Below, in pieces: positions 42,536 to 52,261 of a stretch of 58,947 nucleotides of DNA. Position 1 is the first letter of the stretch. Every line of letters begins with the position of its first letter. Source of the stretch: Acholeplasmatales bacterium (GTDB taxonomy: Bacteria > Bacillota_I > Bacilli_A > Acholeplasmatales > JAEDCM01). The notes beneath the pieces are model-generated. The model was given only the letters and a program-made list of their open reading frames with translations. It searched no databases and was not told where the DNA came from. Both the position numbers and the translations under genes were made by a program. The stretch is taken from contig JAGCWW010000022.1 of NCBI GenBank assembly GCA_017961685.1, positions 1-58,947 on the forward strand. The letters run 5' to 3'.

Positions 42536-44080
42536 TTATAAATCTACATCTAAAACATGTAAGAATATTACTGAATATAAGCATGCAAGAAGTAATCCTG
42601 CAAATCCAATAGAAATTAAATCAAGTTTATATTCCCATTTGAATTGATAAATATTATCATCTTGTGCAAATTTTTGTTTAACTTTTCTAATAACAAAGAA
42701 GTTAACTAAACCAATAATAATTAAAGCAACTACTATACAAATTGATGTTATAATCTTATATTTTGTTGCATATTCAAATGAATCATAAATGCAAGGCATA
42801 AGCATAAAGGCATAAACCCAAATTGATAAGAAATCAACAATTAATTTAACAATTACTAATACTTTATTTTTTGCTTTAAATTGGTTTTTTAAAACAATAA
42901 GTCCTAAATGAATAGCAACATCAATCAAATAAATTATGATGAATAAACCTATTGTTCTATTTAGATCACTTTGTTCTAATCTAAAATGCATAAATACTGG
43001 AACATATAAAAGTAGGATCATATAAAGTGCTAATACACCATTATTTTGCGTAAATGATTTTAATACTTGTATAAATCCTTCACCAAATTTTTTTCTCCTA
43101 AAGGCAATAAAGCCATAAACAATAGTTCCAATAAATATAGCTGTTGAAATAAAGATTGGAGCATATGTCATTGCAACATTATCTTCAATTAGATTGTAAT
43201 AATATAAGGCACATACTGATGCAGGGAAGAATACAAATATACCAACAAAATATCCTACTATTTGTAGATAGCATTTAGCATATTCTTTTCTATTTTCTAG
43301 ATTGATTATAACTGGTTTTTTATCACCATAATCAAATAATTCAATATCATAATTCTTTAACTTTTCTTTTGCATATTTATAAACTAAACATAGGATATTT
43401 ACTAATATAATTACAAGCGAATAAGTAATAGTTGTAAGGATAACTGCACAATTCTTATCAAAAGTAAATAATCCGATTACTAAGCCATAAAGCGCAAAAG
43501 CAATTGCACAAATTATTATCTTTAGAACATTATGAATTTTATTGCTTAATTTCCTTAAAAAATAACCTTCTAAAAAATATAATAACAAATGAGAAAAGAA
43601 TATAACATATAGTAAAATGGAAGATTTTAATAAATCATTATAACCATTTTTATAATCTGTAAAATAAGGTAGGACAGCAAATGAAACTAATGTTGCCATA
43701 AAGAAAATCTTAACTGATAAAAACGATATAGTCATTCTATCAGATAATTTATTTTCTAAGTCTAAATCACATCTTGTTGAATATCCAAATAAAAGAGCAA
43801 ACGATGTTCCTTGGACAAATAAGATACCTACTACTGTTAATAAGAAGAAACCAAAAGTCATTTTATCATAATCAGAATGTTCCATTGGATATACTTTTAT
43901 TTCATAGAAAAAATATAAAGTTAAAGGAAGTATAAGCAAAAGTTCAAGAGCTAAATATAAAATAAGACCTTCTCTATTATCAAATTGTAAGCTAGATTCT
44001 TTCTTTGGCTTTTTTATATTATCATCTTTTTCTTTTTCTTCATTTTCTTCACTAAAATTCCAATTAGACAACTTATTCAC
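42536..44080 (-). CDS. Polytopic membrane protein of unknown function
   Basis: 514 aa. A charged cytoplasmic N-terminus (EENEEKEKDDNIKKPKKE) is followed by about 13 hydrophobic segments, for example LILYLALELLLILPLTLYFF, MTISFLSVKIFFMATLVSFA and LISIGFAGLLLACLYSVIFL. No transporter or enzyme motif was recognised. It is flanked by terminators on both sides and so is transcribed alone. Real gene by length, codon use and ribosome binding context; function unknown. Confidence 0.78.
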   Translation of the reverse strand: MNKLSNWNFSEENEEKEKDDNIKKPKKESSLQFDNREGLILYLALELLLILPLTLYFFYEIKVYPMEHSDYDKMTFGFFLLTVVGILFVQGTSFALLFGYSTRCDLDLENKLSDRMTISFLSVKIFFMATLVSFAVLPYFTDYKNGYNDLLKSSILLYVIFFSHLLLYFLEGYFLRKLSNKIHNVLKIIICAIAFALYGLVIGLFTFDKNCAVILTTITYSLVIILVNILCLVYKYAKEKLKNYDIELFDYGDKKPVIINLENRKEYAKCYLQIVGYFVGIFVFFPASVCALYYYNLIEDNVAMTYAPIFISTAIFIGTIVYGFIAFRRKKFGEGFIQVLKSFTQNNGVLALYMILLLYVPVFMHFRLEQSDLNRTIGLFIIIYLIDVAIHLGLIVLKNQFKAKNKVLVIVKLIVDFLSIWVYAFMLMPCIYDSFEYATKYKIITSICIVVALIIIGLVNFFVIRKVKQKFAQDDNIYQFKWEYKLDLISIGFAGLLLACLYSVIFLHVLDVDL

Positions 44081-44142
44081 CCCCTAATATTATAAATATT
44101 ACAAGTATTATTTTAACCTAAAATTTACTTTATTTCAATAAT

Positions 44143-44172
44143 AAAAAAATAGCTTGAATAATCAAGCTATTT
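44143..44172 (-). terminator. Terminator after topA
   Basis: AATAGCTTGA-TTAT-TCAAGCTATT followed by a T run on the minus strand; the first stem arm contains the topA stop codon. Confidence 0.88.
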
Positions 44173-46416
44173 ACAATCTTTATTTAAGCATTTATATTCA
44201 CCATCAACATCAAATAATCTCTTACCACATTTTGGACAAGTTAGTGTTGTTGGTTTATATTGACTTACGAATTTACACTTTGGATAATTACTACATCCAT
44301 AGAAAGAATTTCCCGATTTAGAGCCTTTTTTTGCGGTTCTAAGAATTAAAGTTCCAGTCTTACAATCAGGACATTTTAATTCTTCTTCTAGCTTACCACA
44401 GTTAGGGTTAGAACATACAACCTGGTTATTATCATCTATTACAAGTGGTTTACCACAAATAGGGCATAATTCACCATTTGGCTTAAATTGTGAAGTGAAA
44501 GTACACTTAGGGAAATTATTACATGCGTAGAATTCTTTACCCTTAGTCTTACCTTTCTTTGAAATTCTAACAACGATTTGACCTACCTTACATAAAGGGC
44601 AAGTCATATCTTCTATTTCTTTTGATGTAGTCATTTCATTAGATACAACAAACTTACACTTTGGATAAGCACTACATGCTTCAAACTCACCATACTTGCT
44701 CTTACGCATTACTAGTGGGCTTCCGCAAATAGGACAAATATTACCTGTAGTAGGAACGATTGTATCCATATTCTTTTTAGCATAAGCTATTTCTTCTTCA
44801 AATGTTGGATAGAAATCACTGATAATCTTTTCACCAGATACATCGCTTTGAGCAACTCTATCTAGATCATGTTCCATATTAGCTGTAAATTCAACATTGA
44901 TGATATCTGAGAAATATTCATCAAGCTTAGAAATAGTTAAAATACCTTTATCAGTTGGTTCGATTTGTCTTTTTTCTGTTTTAATATACTTCTTTGATTT
45001 ATTTTTTCTAATAGTTTCAGCATAAGTTGAAGGTCTACCAATACCTTTTTCTTCCATTTCTTTAATTAAAGTAGCTTCTGTATATCTTGCTGGTGGTAGA
45101 GTAAAGTGTTTATTACCACTAACCTCTTTAGCATGTAATATATCTCCTACTTTAAGTTCAGGAAGATATTCTAATTTATTATTACCTGTTAATTTAGTAT
45201 AACCATCAAATAATTCTTTTTCACCTTTAGTCTTAAAGATTAAACCATTATTATCTAGTACTACTGATGTAACTAAAATGTTTGTTGGAGCCATTAAGGA
45301 AGCTAATGCTCTATTATATATTAATGTATATAATTTATATTCATCATTAGTTAAATATTCCTTTAAAGATTCAGGAGTATTAGTAATATATGTAGGTCTA
45401 ATTGCTTCATGAGCATCTTGACTTAAAGCAACATTTTTATGTTTTTTCTTACCTAAATATTGCTTACCATAAGTTTCTTCAATATACTTATATGCTTGTT
45501 GAACAAAGGCATCTGATAATCTATCTGAGTCTGTACGCATATAAGTAATTAATCCCTTTAACTGGCCATTTACTTCTTTTCCTTCATAAAGGATTTGTGC
45601 AATTCTCATTGTTTTTGTTGAATCAAAATTAAGTTTGCTTGAAGCATCTTGTTGAAGTGTTGAAGTAATATATGGTGGTTTAGATTCTCTCTTGCTTTCT
45701 TTTTCTTCAACTGACTTAACAGTAAAGTCATCAGTTAATAAATCTAAATACTTATTACATTCATTTTCACTTTTAATACTTAATTTAGATCCTTTATATT
45801 CTGATGCTTGAACTTTAAATTTTGTAAAGTCAGCATCTATTGTATAATACTCTTCAGGTATGAAGGCATTAATTTCTTTTTCTCTATCAACAATTAATTT
45901 TAAAGCAACGCTTTGAACACGTCCAGCTGATTCTGATTTTATCTTACTTTTCATTAAGCCAGATAATTCAAAGCCTATAATTCTATCTAATATACGTCTA
46001 GTCTCTTGACTTTCAGTTAATTCCATATCTATTTTTCTTGGGTGTTCTAATGCTTCTACAATAGCATTCTTAGTTATTTCGTTAAAGACAACTCTATTAT
46101 CATCTTCTAAGCTTAAACCAAGTACTTGAGCTAAGTGCCAGCTTATAGCCTCTCCTTCTCTATCGGGGTCGGTTGCAAGATAAACTTTATTTCCTTGACA
46201 TTTAGTCTTAAGTTCATTTACAGTCTTTGCTTTTTCTGGTATTATCTCATAAATTGGTTTAAATTTATTATCAATATCAACACCTAGACCCTTTTTACCT
46301 TTAGTAGATAAATCTCTAATGTGACCTACTGATGATAATACTTGATATTCATTTTTTAAATATCCTTCAATAGTCTTTGCTTTTGAAGGTGATTCGACGA
46401 TTAATATCTTTTTCAT
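44167..46416 (-). CDS. topA: DNA topoisomerase I
   Basis: 749 aa from the ATG at 46416, with AAGGGTG 6 bases upstream. TOPRIM domain (KILIVESPSKAKTIEGYL, LATDPDREGEAISWHL), catalytic tyrosine in GLITYMRTDSDRL, and five C-terminal zinc ribbons (starting CPICGSP, CPLCKVG, CPICGKP, CPDCKTG and CPKCGKR, the last reaching the C-terminus). It relaxes negative supercoils. Five ribbons is more than the three of E. coli TopA but within the Firmicutes range. Confidence 0.98.
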   Translation of the reverse strand: MKKILIVESPSKAKTIEGYLKNEYQVLSSVGHIRDLSTKGKKGLGVDIDNKFKPIYEIIPEKAKTVNELKTKCQGNKVYLATDPDREGEAISWHLAQVLGLSLEDDNRVVFNEITKNAIVEALEHPRKIDMELTESQETRRILDRIIGFELSGLMKSKIKSESAGRVQSVALKLIVDREKEINAFIPEEYYTIDADFTKFKVQASEYKGSKLSIKSENECNKYLDLLTDDFTVKSVEEKESKRESKPPYITSTLQQDASSKLNFDSTKTMRIAQILYEGKEVNGQLKGLITYMRTDSDRLSDAFVQQAYKYIEETYGKQYLGKKKHKNVALSQDAHEAIRPTYITNTPESLKEYLTNDEYKLYTLIYNRALASLMAPTNILVTSVVLDNNGLIFKTKGEKELFDGYTKLTGNNKLEYLPELKVGDILHAKEVSGNKHFTLPPARYTEATLIKEMEEKGIGRPSTYAETIRKNKSKKYIKTEKRQIEPTDKGILTISKLDEYFSDIINVEFTANMEHDLDRVAQSDVSGEKIISDFYPTFEEEIAYAKKNMDTIVPTTGNICPICGSPLVMRKSKYGEFEACSAYPKCKFVVSNEMTTSKEIEDMTCPLCKVGQIVVRISKKGKTKGKEFYACNNFPKCTFTSQFKPNGELCPICGKPLVIDDNNQVVCSNPNCGKLEEELKCPDCKTGTLILRTAKKGSKSGNSFYGCSNYPKCKFVSQYKPTTLTCPKCGKRLFDVDGEYKCLNKDCK

Positions 46417-46488
46417 TGTCATCACCCTTTTTCCTTATTTATTATATACTAGTACCCCTTATGCTTGTCAACACCATTTTTAAGCATT

Positions 46489-46517
46489 AAAAAAACCTTA
46501 TTTTAATTAAAATAAGG
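46489..46517 (-). terminator. Terminator after rnhB
   Basis: CCTTATTTT-AATT-AAAATAAGG (46496-46517) followed by T7 on the minus strand. Confidence 0.88.
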
Positions 46518-46538
46518 AAATTTTTGGAAAAATTTTTA

Positions 46539-47186
46539 CTATTTTGAATCTAAAAAATCAAATGATAATTGTTCAATTAGCATTGTCTTTATAGGCTTGA
46601 AAGTCTTTCTATGGATTTCAGTTATACCGTATTTTTTAATGGCTTCTATATGATCTTTAGTGGGATAGCCCTTATGCTTCTTAAAACCATAATTTGGGTA
46701 CTTTAAATCCATTTCATCCATAAATCTATCTCTTGTAACCTTTGCGATTATACTAGCTGCAGCAATAGATTCTGATAAGGCATCCCCTTTTATGATTGGT
46801 TTAACAGGTATATCTATATTCATTGGCATAGCATCTGATAAGACATACTCAGGCTTTATTTTAAGCTTTTTAATAGCTTCCATCATGGCAAGACGACTTG
46901 CTTCTAAAATATTTATTTCATCTATTTTATTATTATCTACAAAAGCAATACCTACGGCTAATGCTTTTTCATTTATAATATTAAAAAGTTCTTCTCGTTT
47001 TTTTTCTGTTAGTTGCTTACTATCATTAACACCTGTAATAATCATATTTTTAGGTAAAATAACAGCAGCCGCAACTACAGGTCCAGCTAAAGGCCCACGA
47101 CCAGCTTCATCAGTTCCAGCAATATATTCTATGCCTTTGCTATATAATTCTTTTTCATACGCTAGTAAGTCTATCAACTGTAACAC
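46539..47186 (-). CDS. rnhB: Ribonuclease HII
   Basis: 215 aa. It removes ribonucleotides from DNA and RNA from RNA-DNA hybrids. Motifs: AGTDEAGRGPLAGPVVAAA, GVNDSKQLTEKKREEL and SIIAKVTRDRFM. The start is uncertain: the GTG at 47186 has an AGGA almost on top of it, while a TTG at 47177 has the same AGGA at about 10 bases. No in-frame ATG precedes the catalytic motif. It overlaps the 3' end of rbgA by 20-30 bases in another frame, as in many Bacilli. Confidence 0.93.
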   Translation of the reverse strand: MLQLIDLLAYEKELYSKGIEYIAGTDEAGRGPLAGPVVAAAVILPKNMIITGVNDSKQLTEKKREELFNIINEKALAVGIAFVDNNKIDEINILEASRLAMMEAIKKLKIKPEYVLSDAMPMNIDIPVKPIIKGDALSESIAAASIIAKVTRDRFMDEMDLKYPNYGFKKHKGYPTKDHIEAIKKYGITEIHRKTFKPIKTMLIEQLSFDFLDSK

Positions 47187-47994
47187 GTCCTAACTTTTCA
47201 TGTCTTAAATCATGTAAGAAGATATTATTGATCTTTTCATAATCATCTATTTTACATCCTCTAGCCTTAGCTATTTTTTCATAGATATCATAAATAGAAT
47301 CTATTTTATCTATTTTATATCTTTCATAAAATGCTTCTTTATAATATGTATTCATAAAATCAAATCCATATTTAACTATTTCATCTATTGGCATAATATC
47401 ATCTTTAATAGCACCAGTTAAAGCAAGATTCATTCCATTTTCTTCTAATTTTGGCCATAATACTCCTGGAGTATCTAGTAAATCTAGATTAGAATCTAGT
47501 TTAACCCATTGTTGGGTTTTAGTTACACCTGGCTTATCACCAACTTGTGTTATTTTCTTTTTTACAAGTGCATTAATGATTGTTGATTTACCTACATTAG
47601 GTATACCAGTAATCATCGCTTTCATTGATAACTTTATACCACGTTCTTTATTTCTTTCTATTTTATCTTTTAATATTTCATAAGTTAATGGAACTATTTT
47701 ATTCATGTTATAACCTGTAATAGCATCAATATCTAAACAGTAATAGCCTTGGCTCTTATAATAGTCCATCCATTTCTTAGTTTCAATTTTATCAGCTAAA
47801 TCAGCTTTATTTAAAAGTAATAAAATAGGTCTATTTGAAGCGATTTCTTTAACTAGGTGATTAAATGATGATTTAGGAATTCTGCTATCTAAAACCATAT
47901 AAACGATATTAACTAAACTAGTTTTTTCTTTCATTTCCCTTTTAGCTTTTTGCATATGTCCAGGGAACCAATTAATATTAGTTTTAACCTCCAT
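47155..47994 (-). CDS. rbgA: Ribosome biogenesis GTPase RbgA (YlqF)
   Basis: 279 aa, circularly permuted GTPase. Motif order is G4 (LLNKADLAD), G1 (GIPNVGKSTIINALV), G3 (LLDTPGVLWPK). The N-terminus NWFPGHMQKAKREM is diagnostic. It assembles the late 50S subunit. The C-terminal helical domain binds rRNA. It lies between lepB and rnhB, the conserved Firmicutes order. Confidence 0.97.
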   Translation of the reverse strand: MEVKTNINWFPGHMQKAKREMKEKTSLVNIVYMVLDSRIPKSSFNHLVKEIASNRPILLLLNKADLADKIETKKWMDYYKSQGYYCLDIDAITGYNMNKIVPLTYEILKDKIERNKERGIKLSMKAMITGIPNVGKSTIINALVKKKITQVGDKPGVTKTQQWVKLDSNLDLLDTPGVLWPKLEENGMNLALTGAIKDDIMPIDEIVKYGFDFMNTYYKEAFYERYKIDKIDSIYDIYEKIAKARGCKIDDYEKINNIFLHDLRHEKLGRVTVDRLTSV

Positions 47995-48011
47995 TTAAAT
48001 CACCTCCAAAT

Positions 48012-48824
48012 CTATCTCCAGAATAATATATTAAACATTGCTTTAGCAACTATATCACTACGTTTAACAGGTCCAAAGCTTCTACTATCACTACTATCTT
48101 TTCTATTATCACCCATGATGAAATATTCTTTTTCACCAAGTGTATAAGTTGTATGACTACTTATCCAGTCATTCTCGTGATAGAAAATTGTAATATCTGA
48201 TTCAACTACACTATCATTAACATAAATTGTTTTTGTTGTAACATCAAATGTAATAGTATCACCAGGTATAGCAACTATTCTTTTAACGTATAAATCGTTA
48301 GTACCAACAGTTTCAACTTCCTTCATAGATACAATTACAACATCATTATTTTTAGGTTTATAACCTATTGATCTACATGCTAGAATATCTCCTGATCTAT
48401 ATGTTGGTTTCATACTAGGTCCTGATACTCTAATAAATGCGAATAGATATGTAAATATTAATAATAAAACACAAATACATTCCATAAAGAAATTATATAA
48501 ATCATAGAAAAAAGCCCATCTATAGTAATGCTTTTCTCTTTTTTCTTTAATGCCTCTTATAGCTAAAGCTACCGCAAGGCATGTAATAGAAAAACACATA
48601 TATATAATTACTAGAACTTGAAAAATAGGCATTTGAGTACTTAAAATACGATAAGCTCCAGCCTTAGTTACAATAGTTAATAAGAAAGTTAATATAGATA
48701 TTATAGTACCTATAATGAATTTTCTTTTCATAAACCAGTGAAGCTTATTAAGACGTATCTCAACATCCTCTTCTTTTTCAATTTCTTTTAAGGACATTTC
48801 TTTTTTTACTCTATTAATGAGCAT
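48012..48824 (-). CDS. lepB: Signal peptidase I
   Basis: 270 aa from the ATG at 48824, which has AAAGGTG 5 bases upstream. Catalytic Ser in SGPSMKPTYRSGD and Lys in VKRIVAIPGDTI, and the late MGDNRKDSSDSRSFG box, are all present. Typical Gram-positive SipS has one membrane span in about 185 residues; here an N-terminal extension has about three (near 38-56, 63-84 and 103-127). It cleaves signal peptides on the outer side of the membrane. It precedes rbgA with an 18-base gap. Confidence 0.95.
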   Translation of the reverse strand: MLINRVKKEMSLKEIEKEEDVEIRLNKLHWFMKRKFIIGTIISILTFLLTIVTKAGAYRILSTQMPIFQVLVIIYMCFSITCLAVALAIRGIKEKREKHYYRWAFFYDLYNFFMECICVLLLIFTYLFAFIRVSGPSMKPTYRSGDILACRSIGYKPKNNDVVIVSMKEVETVGTNDLYVKRIVAIPGDTITFDVTTKTIYVNDSVVESDITIFYHENDWISSHTTYTLGEKEYFIMGDNRKDSSDSRSFGPVKRSDIVAKAMFNILFWR

Positions 48825-48865
48825 AACATCACCTTTTTCACTAATAAAGCCTGTATAAACAGGCA

Positions 48866-51037
48866 TTATTTATGTAATATTTCTTCTAATTGTTCTTCAT
48901 CAACTAAAACTCTTCTAGCCTTACCTGGTGTTGCAGGAGATACTACTCCAGCACTTTCAAGTAAATCTATTAAGCTTTGGGCTCTATTAAAGCCAATGTT
49001 AAATCTCTTTTGAAGATTATTGATTGATGCATTTTGCATTTCAACAACATAACGTGCAACATCATCAAATAATTCATCAGTATTTTCCTTACGATATTGT
49101 TCATCAGCGCTTTGGCTTAACTTATCATGGTTAAAGATATAATCTGGTCCTGCTTGATTTCTAATAAAATCACAAACAGCATTGATTTCTTCATCTTTGA
49201 TGAATGCACCTTGGATTCTTGTAGTACCAAAGTCATTCTTAAAGAACATATCACCTCTACCTAATAATTGCTCAGCTCCGCCATAATCAAGAATTGTCAT
49301 AGAGTCTGTTGGACTACTTACTCTAAATGCAATACGTGTTGGAATGTTAGCTTTGATTGTACCTTTTACAACATCTGTTGTAGGACGTTGTGTTGCTACA
49401 ATTAAGTGCATACCAGCTGCTCTAGCCTTTTGCGTAATTCTTTGAATTGATTGTTCAACATCAGCACTGGCTGTTTGCATTAAATCAGCTAACTCATCAA
49501 TTAAGATTAACATATAAGGCATCTTAGGTTCTGAATAACCTTCTGCTTCTAGCTTTGCATTATAGTCTTCGATATTTCTAACTCTTAGACTAGCAAACAT
49601 CTTATATCTATTATCCATTTCATCACAAGCCCACTTTAATGCTTGACTTGCTAGTTTTGGATCACTAATAATTGGTGTAATTAAGTGAGGTAGATCCTCA
49701 TAGAATACGAATTCAACGCTCTTAGGGTCTACTAGCATTAATTTTAGTTCATCTGGTTTATTCTTTAGTAATAAACTTATGATTAATGAATGTGAACATA
49801 CAGATTTACCTGAACCTGTTGTACCAGCAATTAAACCATGTGGCATCTTATTAATAGGTGTTACAACAATATTACCATTTAAATCAATACCTAAACCAAA
49901 ACTTAGTTTTGATGAGTTCTTAAATTCATCAGAATGACAAATATTACCGAAGTTAACTGTATCAACTACCTTATTAGGTACTTCAATACCTACATAAGCC
50001 TTACCTGGAATAGGTGCTTCAATATGTAGTGATTTAGCAGCTAAATTCATCTTTAAGTTTTCTTCAATACCTGTAATCTTCTTAACACTTACACCTGCGG
50101 CAAGTTCTACCTCATAACGTGTAACAGATGGACCCTTAGTATAATTAACAACACTACCGTCAATGTTAAATTCAGCTAATGTTCTATTAATTATATCCAT
50201 TTGGTCTTGAATCCACTCATGTCTTACATTATTATCAGTATCAACTGTCTTAAAGATTGATAAAGGTGGTAATTTATACTTTGTATAATCATTTTTCTTA
50301 ACTTTAATCTTTTCAGGTTTAGTCTCTTTAACCTCTGGCTTAACAACTTTAGGCTCTTCAACCTTTGGTTCTTCAAAGTCAGTTTCTTTGAATTCTTCAA
50401 CTTCAACTTCAGCTGGTTTAAATTCATCATCTTCAACTTCTAAGTTAGCGATGAAATCATCAATATCATCATTTTGAACTGGTTGAATAACTTCATCTTT
50501 TGGTTCATCAAAGTTAACAGAAACTGGTGCTTTATATAATAAATCATCCTCTTCATCTAAATCAACTTGCTTAAATGATTCAACTGGTTTAACGACTTTT
50601 GGTTCTTCAACCTTAATTTCACGTTCAATTCTAGAACGTTTAGCTTCATTTTTGATTGGTGAATCCATATCTTCATATTTATCTTTTTTCATATTATCGC
50701 CAATAGGTCTAGAGCCTGGGAAGAATTTTTGTCTATCTTCATTACGAATAATAATAGATTCAAATTCTTGATGGTCATCACTAGCAAGCTTTCTCTTTTC
50801 TTGACTTCTAAATGGATCTAGTGATCTATCAGAATATTGTAGTGGTTCTGTAGGTGGAGCAACTAATTCATCGATATTAGCTCTACCCCAGATTGCCGAG
50901 AACGCTGGAGTCATCTCAAACTTACGATCTTTTCTTTTTATATTAACATGTGGCTTACTTATCTGTGGGATAGTAAAAGGAATTATTGATTCATTACTTT
51001 CTTCAACAATTCTTTTCTTTTTCTTATTTCCAAACAT
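48866..51037 (-). CDS. ftsK: FtsK/SpoIIIE-family DNA translocase without membrane domain (SftA-like)
   Basis: 723 aa. The N-terminal 240 residues are charged and repetitive (KKKK near the start; several EPKV-type acidic/proline blocks at 140-240) with no membrane helix. The motor domain has Walker A IAGTTGSGKSVCSHSL, LMLVDPKSVEF, LILIDELADLM and RITQKARAAGMHLIVATQRP. The C-terminal winged-helix gamma domain (SINNLQKRFNIGFNRAQSLI) recognises KOPS/SRS-like sites. It moves chromosomal DNA at the division septum. The absence of membrane helices recalls Bacillus SftA. Confidence 0.93.
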   Translation of the reverse strand: MFGNKKKKRIVEESNESIIPFTIPQISKPHVNIKRKDRKFEMTPAFSAIWGRANIDELVAPPTEPLQYSDRSLDPFRSQEKRKLASDDHQEFESIIIRNEDRQKFFPGSRPIGDNMKKDKYEDMDSPIKNEAKRSRIEREIKVEEPKVVKPVESFKQVDLDEEDDLLYKAPVSVNFDEPKDEVIQPVQNDDIDDFIANLEVEDDEFKPAEVEVEEFKETDFEEPKVEEPKVVKPEVKETKPEKIKVKKNDYTKYKLPPLSIFKTVDTDNNVRHEWIQDQMDIINRTLAEFNIDGSVVNYTKGPSVTRYEVELAAGVSVKKITGIEENLKMNLAAKSLHIEAPIPGKAYVGIEVPNKVVDTVNFGNICHSDEFKNSSKLSFGLGIDLNGNIVVTPINKMPHGLIAGTTGSGKSVCSHSLIISLLLKNKPDELKLMLVDPKSVEFVFYEDLPHLITPIISDPKLASQALKWACDEMDNRYKMFASLRVRNIEDYNAKLEAEGYSEPKMPYMLILIDELADLMQTASADVEQSIQRITQKARAAGMHLIVATQRPTTDVVKGTIKANIPTRIAFRVSSPTDSMTILDYGGAEQLLGRGDMFFKNDFGTTRIQGAFIKDEEINAVCDFIRNQAGPDYIFNHDKLSQSADEQYRKENTDELFDDVARYVVEMQNASINNLQKRFNIGFNRAQSLIDLLESAGVVSPATPGKARRVLVDEEQLEEILHK

Positions 51038-51117
51038 AAAAAATCACACCTTTTTAAAAATTTAAGAATATCTAAAACTAAAGTCTTAGATATTAAATAC
51101 TATGAATATACTATTCA

Positions 51118-51194
51118 TTCCTTCTATATTATACCATAGTATAATATTTTAAGCAAACTAGAATACTTTATTTTTTTAAATTTTTTGGTATAAT
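51118..51194. promoter_or_regulatory. Divergent promoter region of ftsK and the HAD gene
   Basis: A minus-strand TATAAT lies within 51129-51146 for ftsK, and a plus-strand TATAAT is at 51189-51194, only 16 bases before the HAD start codon, so that mRNA has a very short leader. A TATCTAA/TTAGATA inverted repeat (about 51068-51093) lies in the ftsK leader. Confidence 0.5.
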
Positions 51195-51210
51195 AGCAAA
51201 TGGTGATAAA

Positions 51211-52023
51211 ATGAAATATATTTTTGCGGTGGATTTAGATGGAACACTACTTAATGATAAAGCAGAATTGAATCCAAAAACAATTGAATATATTAAGAAC
51301 TTAGATAAGGAAAAATATAAGTTTGTAATAACAACTGGTAGACCCTATTTAGGTATGATAAAATTCTATAAACAACTAGAATTAGATACCTATGTAATAT
51401 GCAATAGTGGAACATCAGTCCTACTACCTAATTCAGACTTTAAGCCAATCAATCACAACATAGAAAAATCGCTATTTCTAGCCTTTTACAATAAATCTTT
51501 AGATTTACTAGAAAGTGCTATATTTACTGATAATTCTATATGTTATATTTATAACAAACAATATAATAATGAGTTCTTTAAACACATCCAAGATGGCGCT
51601 ACAGTAATTGATGGAGATTATAATAAAACGATTACTGATGGGCCCTCTGGTGGACTATTTATTTTAAAGAATGGTTGTGATAAAAAGTTCATGGAAAACT
51701 GTAAGGAATTTGAGAATAAAATAGGAGTTAGATGTTGGGGTAACTTCTATGGTTGTGACTATTATGAATTCTACCAAAAGGGATTTAATAAGAGTACTTC
51801 TTTATATGACTTACTTAACCTATATGATGCGAATCTTGATCAATTAGTATGTTTTGGTGATTCTATAAATGATATAGAAATGATTACCATGAATAATAAC
51901 GGTGTATGTATGATTAATGGTAAGGATGAACTTAAAAAATTTGCAAGATACATCACAAAAGATGACAATAATAACGATGGAGTAGTCAATTTCATAGACG
52001 AATTTATTAAGGCGAACGAGTAG
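51211..52023 (+). CDS. Cof-type HAD phosphatase
   Basis: 270 aa. HAD motifs I (FAVDLDGTLLND), II (FVITTGRPYLG) and III/IV (LVCFGDSINDIEMI) are intact, with a C2-type cap domain between. Such enzymes dephosphorylate sugar phosphates, flavin or other cofactors; the substrate cannot be told from sequence. GGTGATAAA precedes the ATG. A terminator overlaps its stop codon. Confidence 0.92.
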   Translation: MKYIFAVDLDGTLLNDKAELNPKTIEYIKNLDKEKYKFVITTGRPYLGMIKFYKQLELDTYVICNSGTSVLLPNSDFKPINHNIEKSLFLAFYNKSLDLLESAIFTDNSICYIYNKQYNNEFFKHIQDGATVIDGDYNKTITDGPSGGLFILKNGCDKKFMENCKEFENKIGVRCWGNFYGCDYYEFYQKGFNKSTSLYDLLNLYDANLDQLVCFGDSINDIEMITMNNNGVCMINGKDELKKFARYITKDDNNNDGVVNFIDEFIKANE

Positions 52024-52036
52024 TTTCGCCTTTTCT
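52009..52036 (+). terminator. Terminator after the HAD gene
   Basis: AAGGCGAA-8 base loop containing TAG stop-TTCGCCTT (52009-52032) followed by T2-CT. Confidence 0.75.
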
Positions 52037-52048
52037 ATTTATAAATAT

Positions 52049-52208
52049 ACAAATAATTTTTATTTGTCTATTTTACATAAAATTGACATATTTTAGCAAA
52101 ATGTAAAATAATTGCAATTAATCCGTTAATAGTTAGTCAATACTATAAATATAAATTTATAGATTTCACAAATTTCCACTTGAAAAGTGAGTGCTCTCAT
52201 TGTATAAT
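52049..52208 (+). promoter_or_regulatory. hydCBA promoter with several inverted repeats
   Basis: TTGAAA (52180-52185), 17 bases, TATAAT (52203-52208). CACTT-GAA-AAGTG (52177-52189) covers the -35, and TGAG-TGCT-CTCA (52188-52199) lies in the spacer. Further upstream are ACAAATAA-TTT-TTATTTGT (52049-52067) and an ATTTTACAT/ATGTAAAAT pair (about 52070-52108). These are candidate operator sites; no regulator is identified. Confidence 0.65.
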
Positions 52209-52261
52209 GTTAAAAGAGTGTAAGGCCAAAAAAATTAAAACAATTACAAGGAGGTTTTAAA

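Noticed and set aside
46792..47193. 133-aa plus-strand ORF opposite rnhB
   Set aside because: rnhB has all catalytic motifs; this frame is its complement.
52160..52190. Rex-binding site at the hydrogenase promoter
   Set aside because: A TTCACAA half-site is present near 52165, but no matching TTGTGAA half lies at the required distance.
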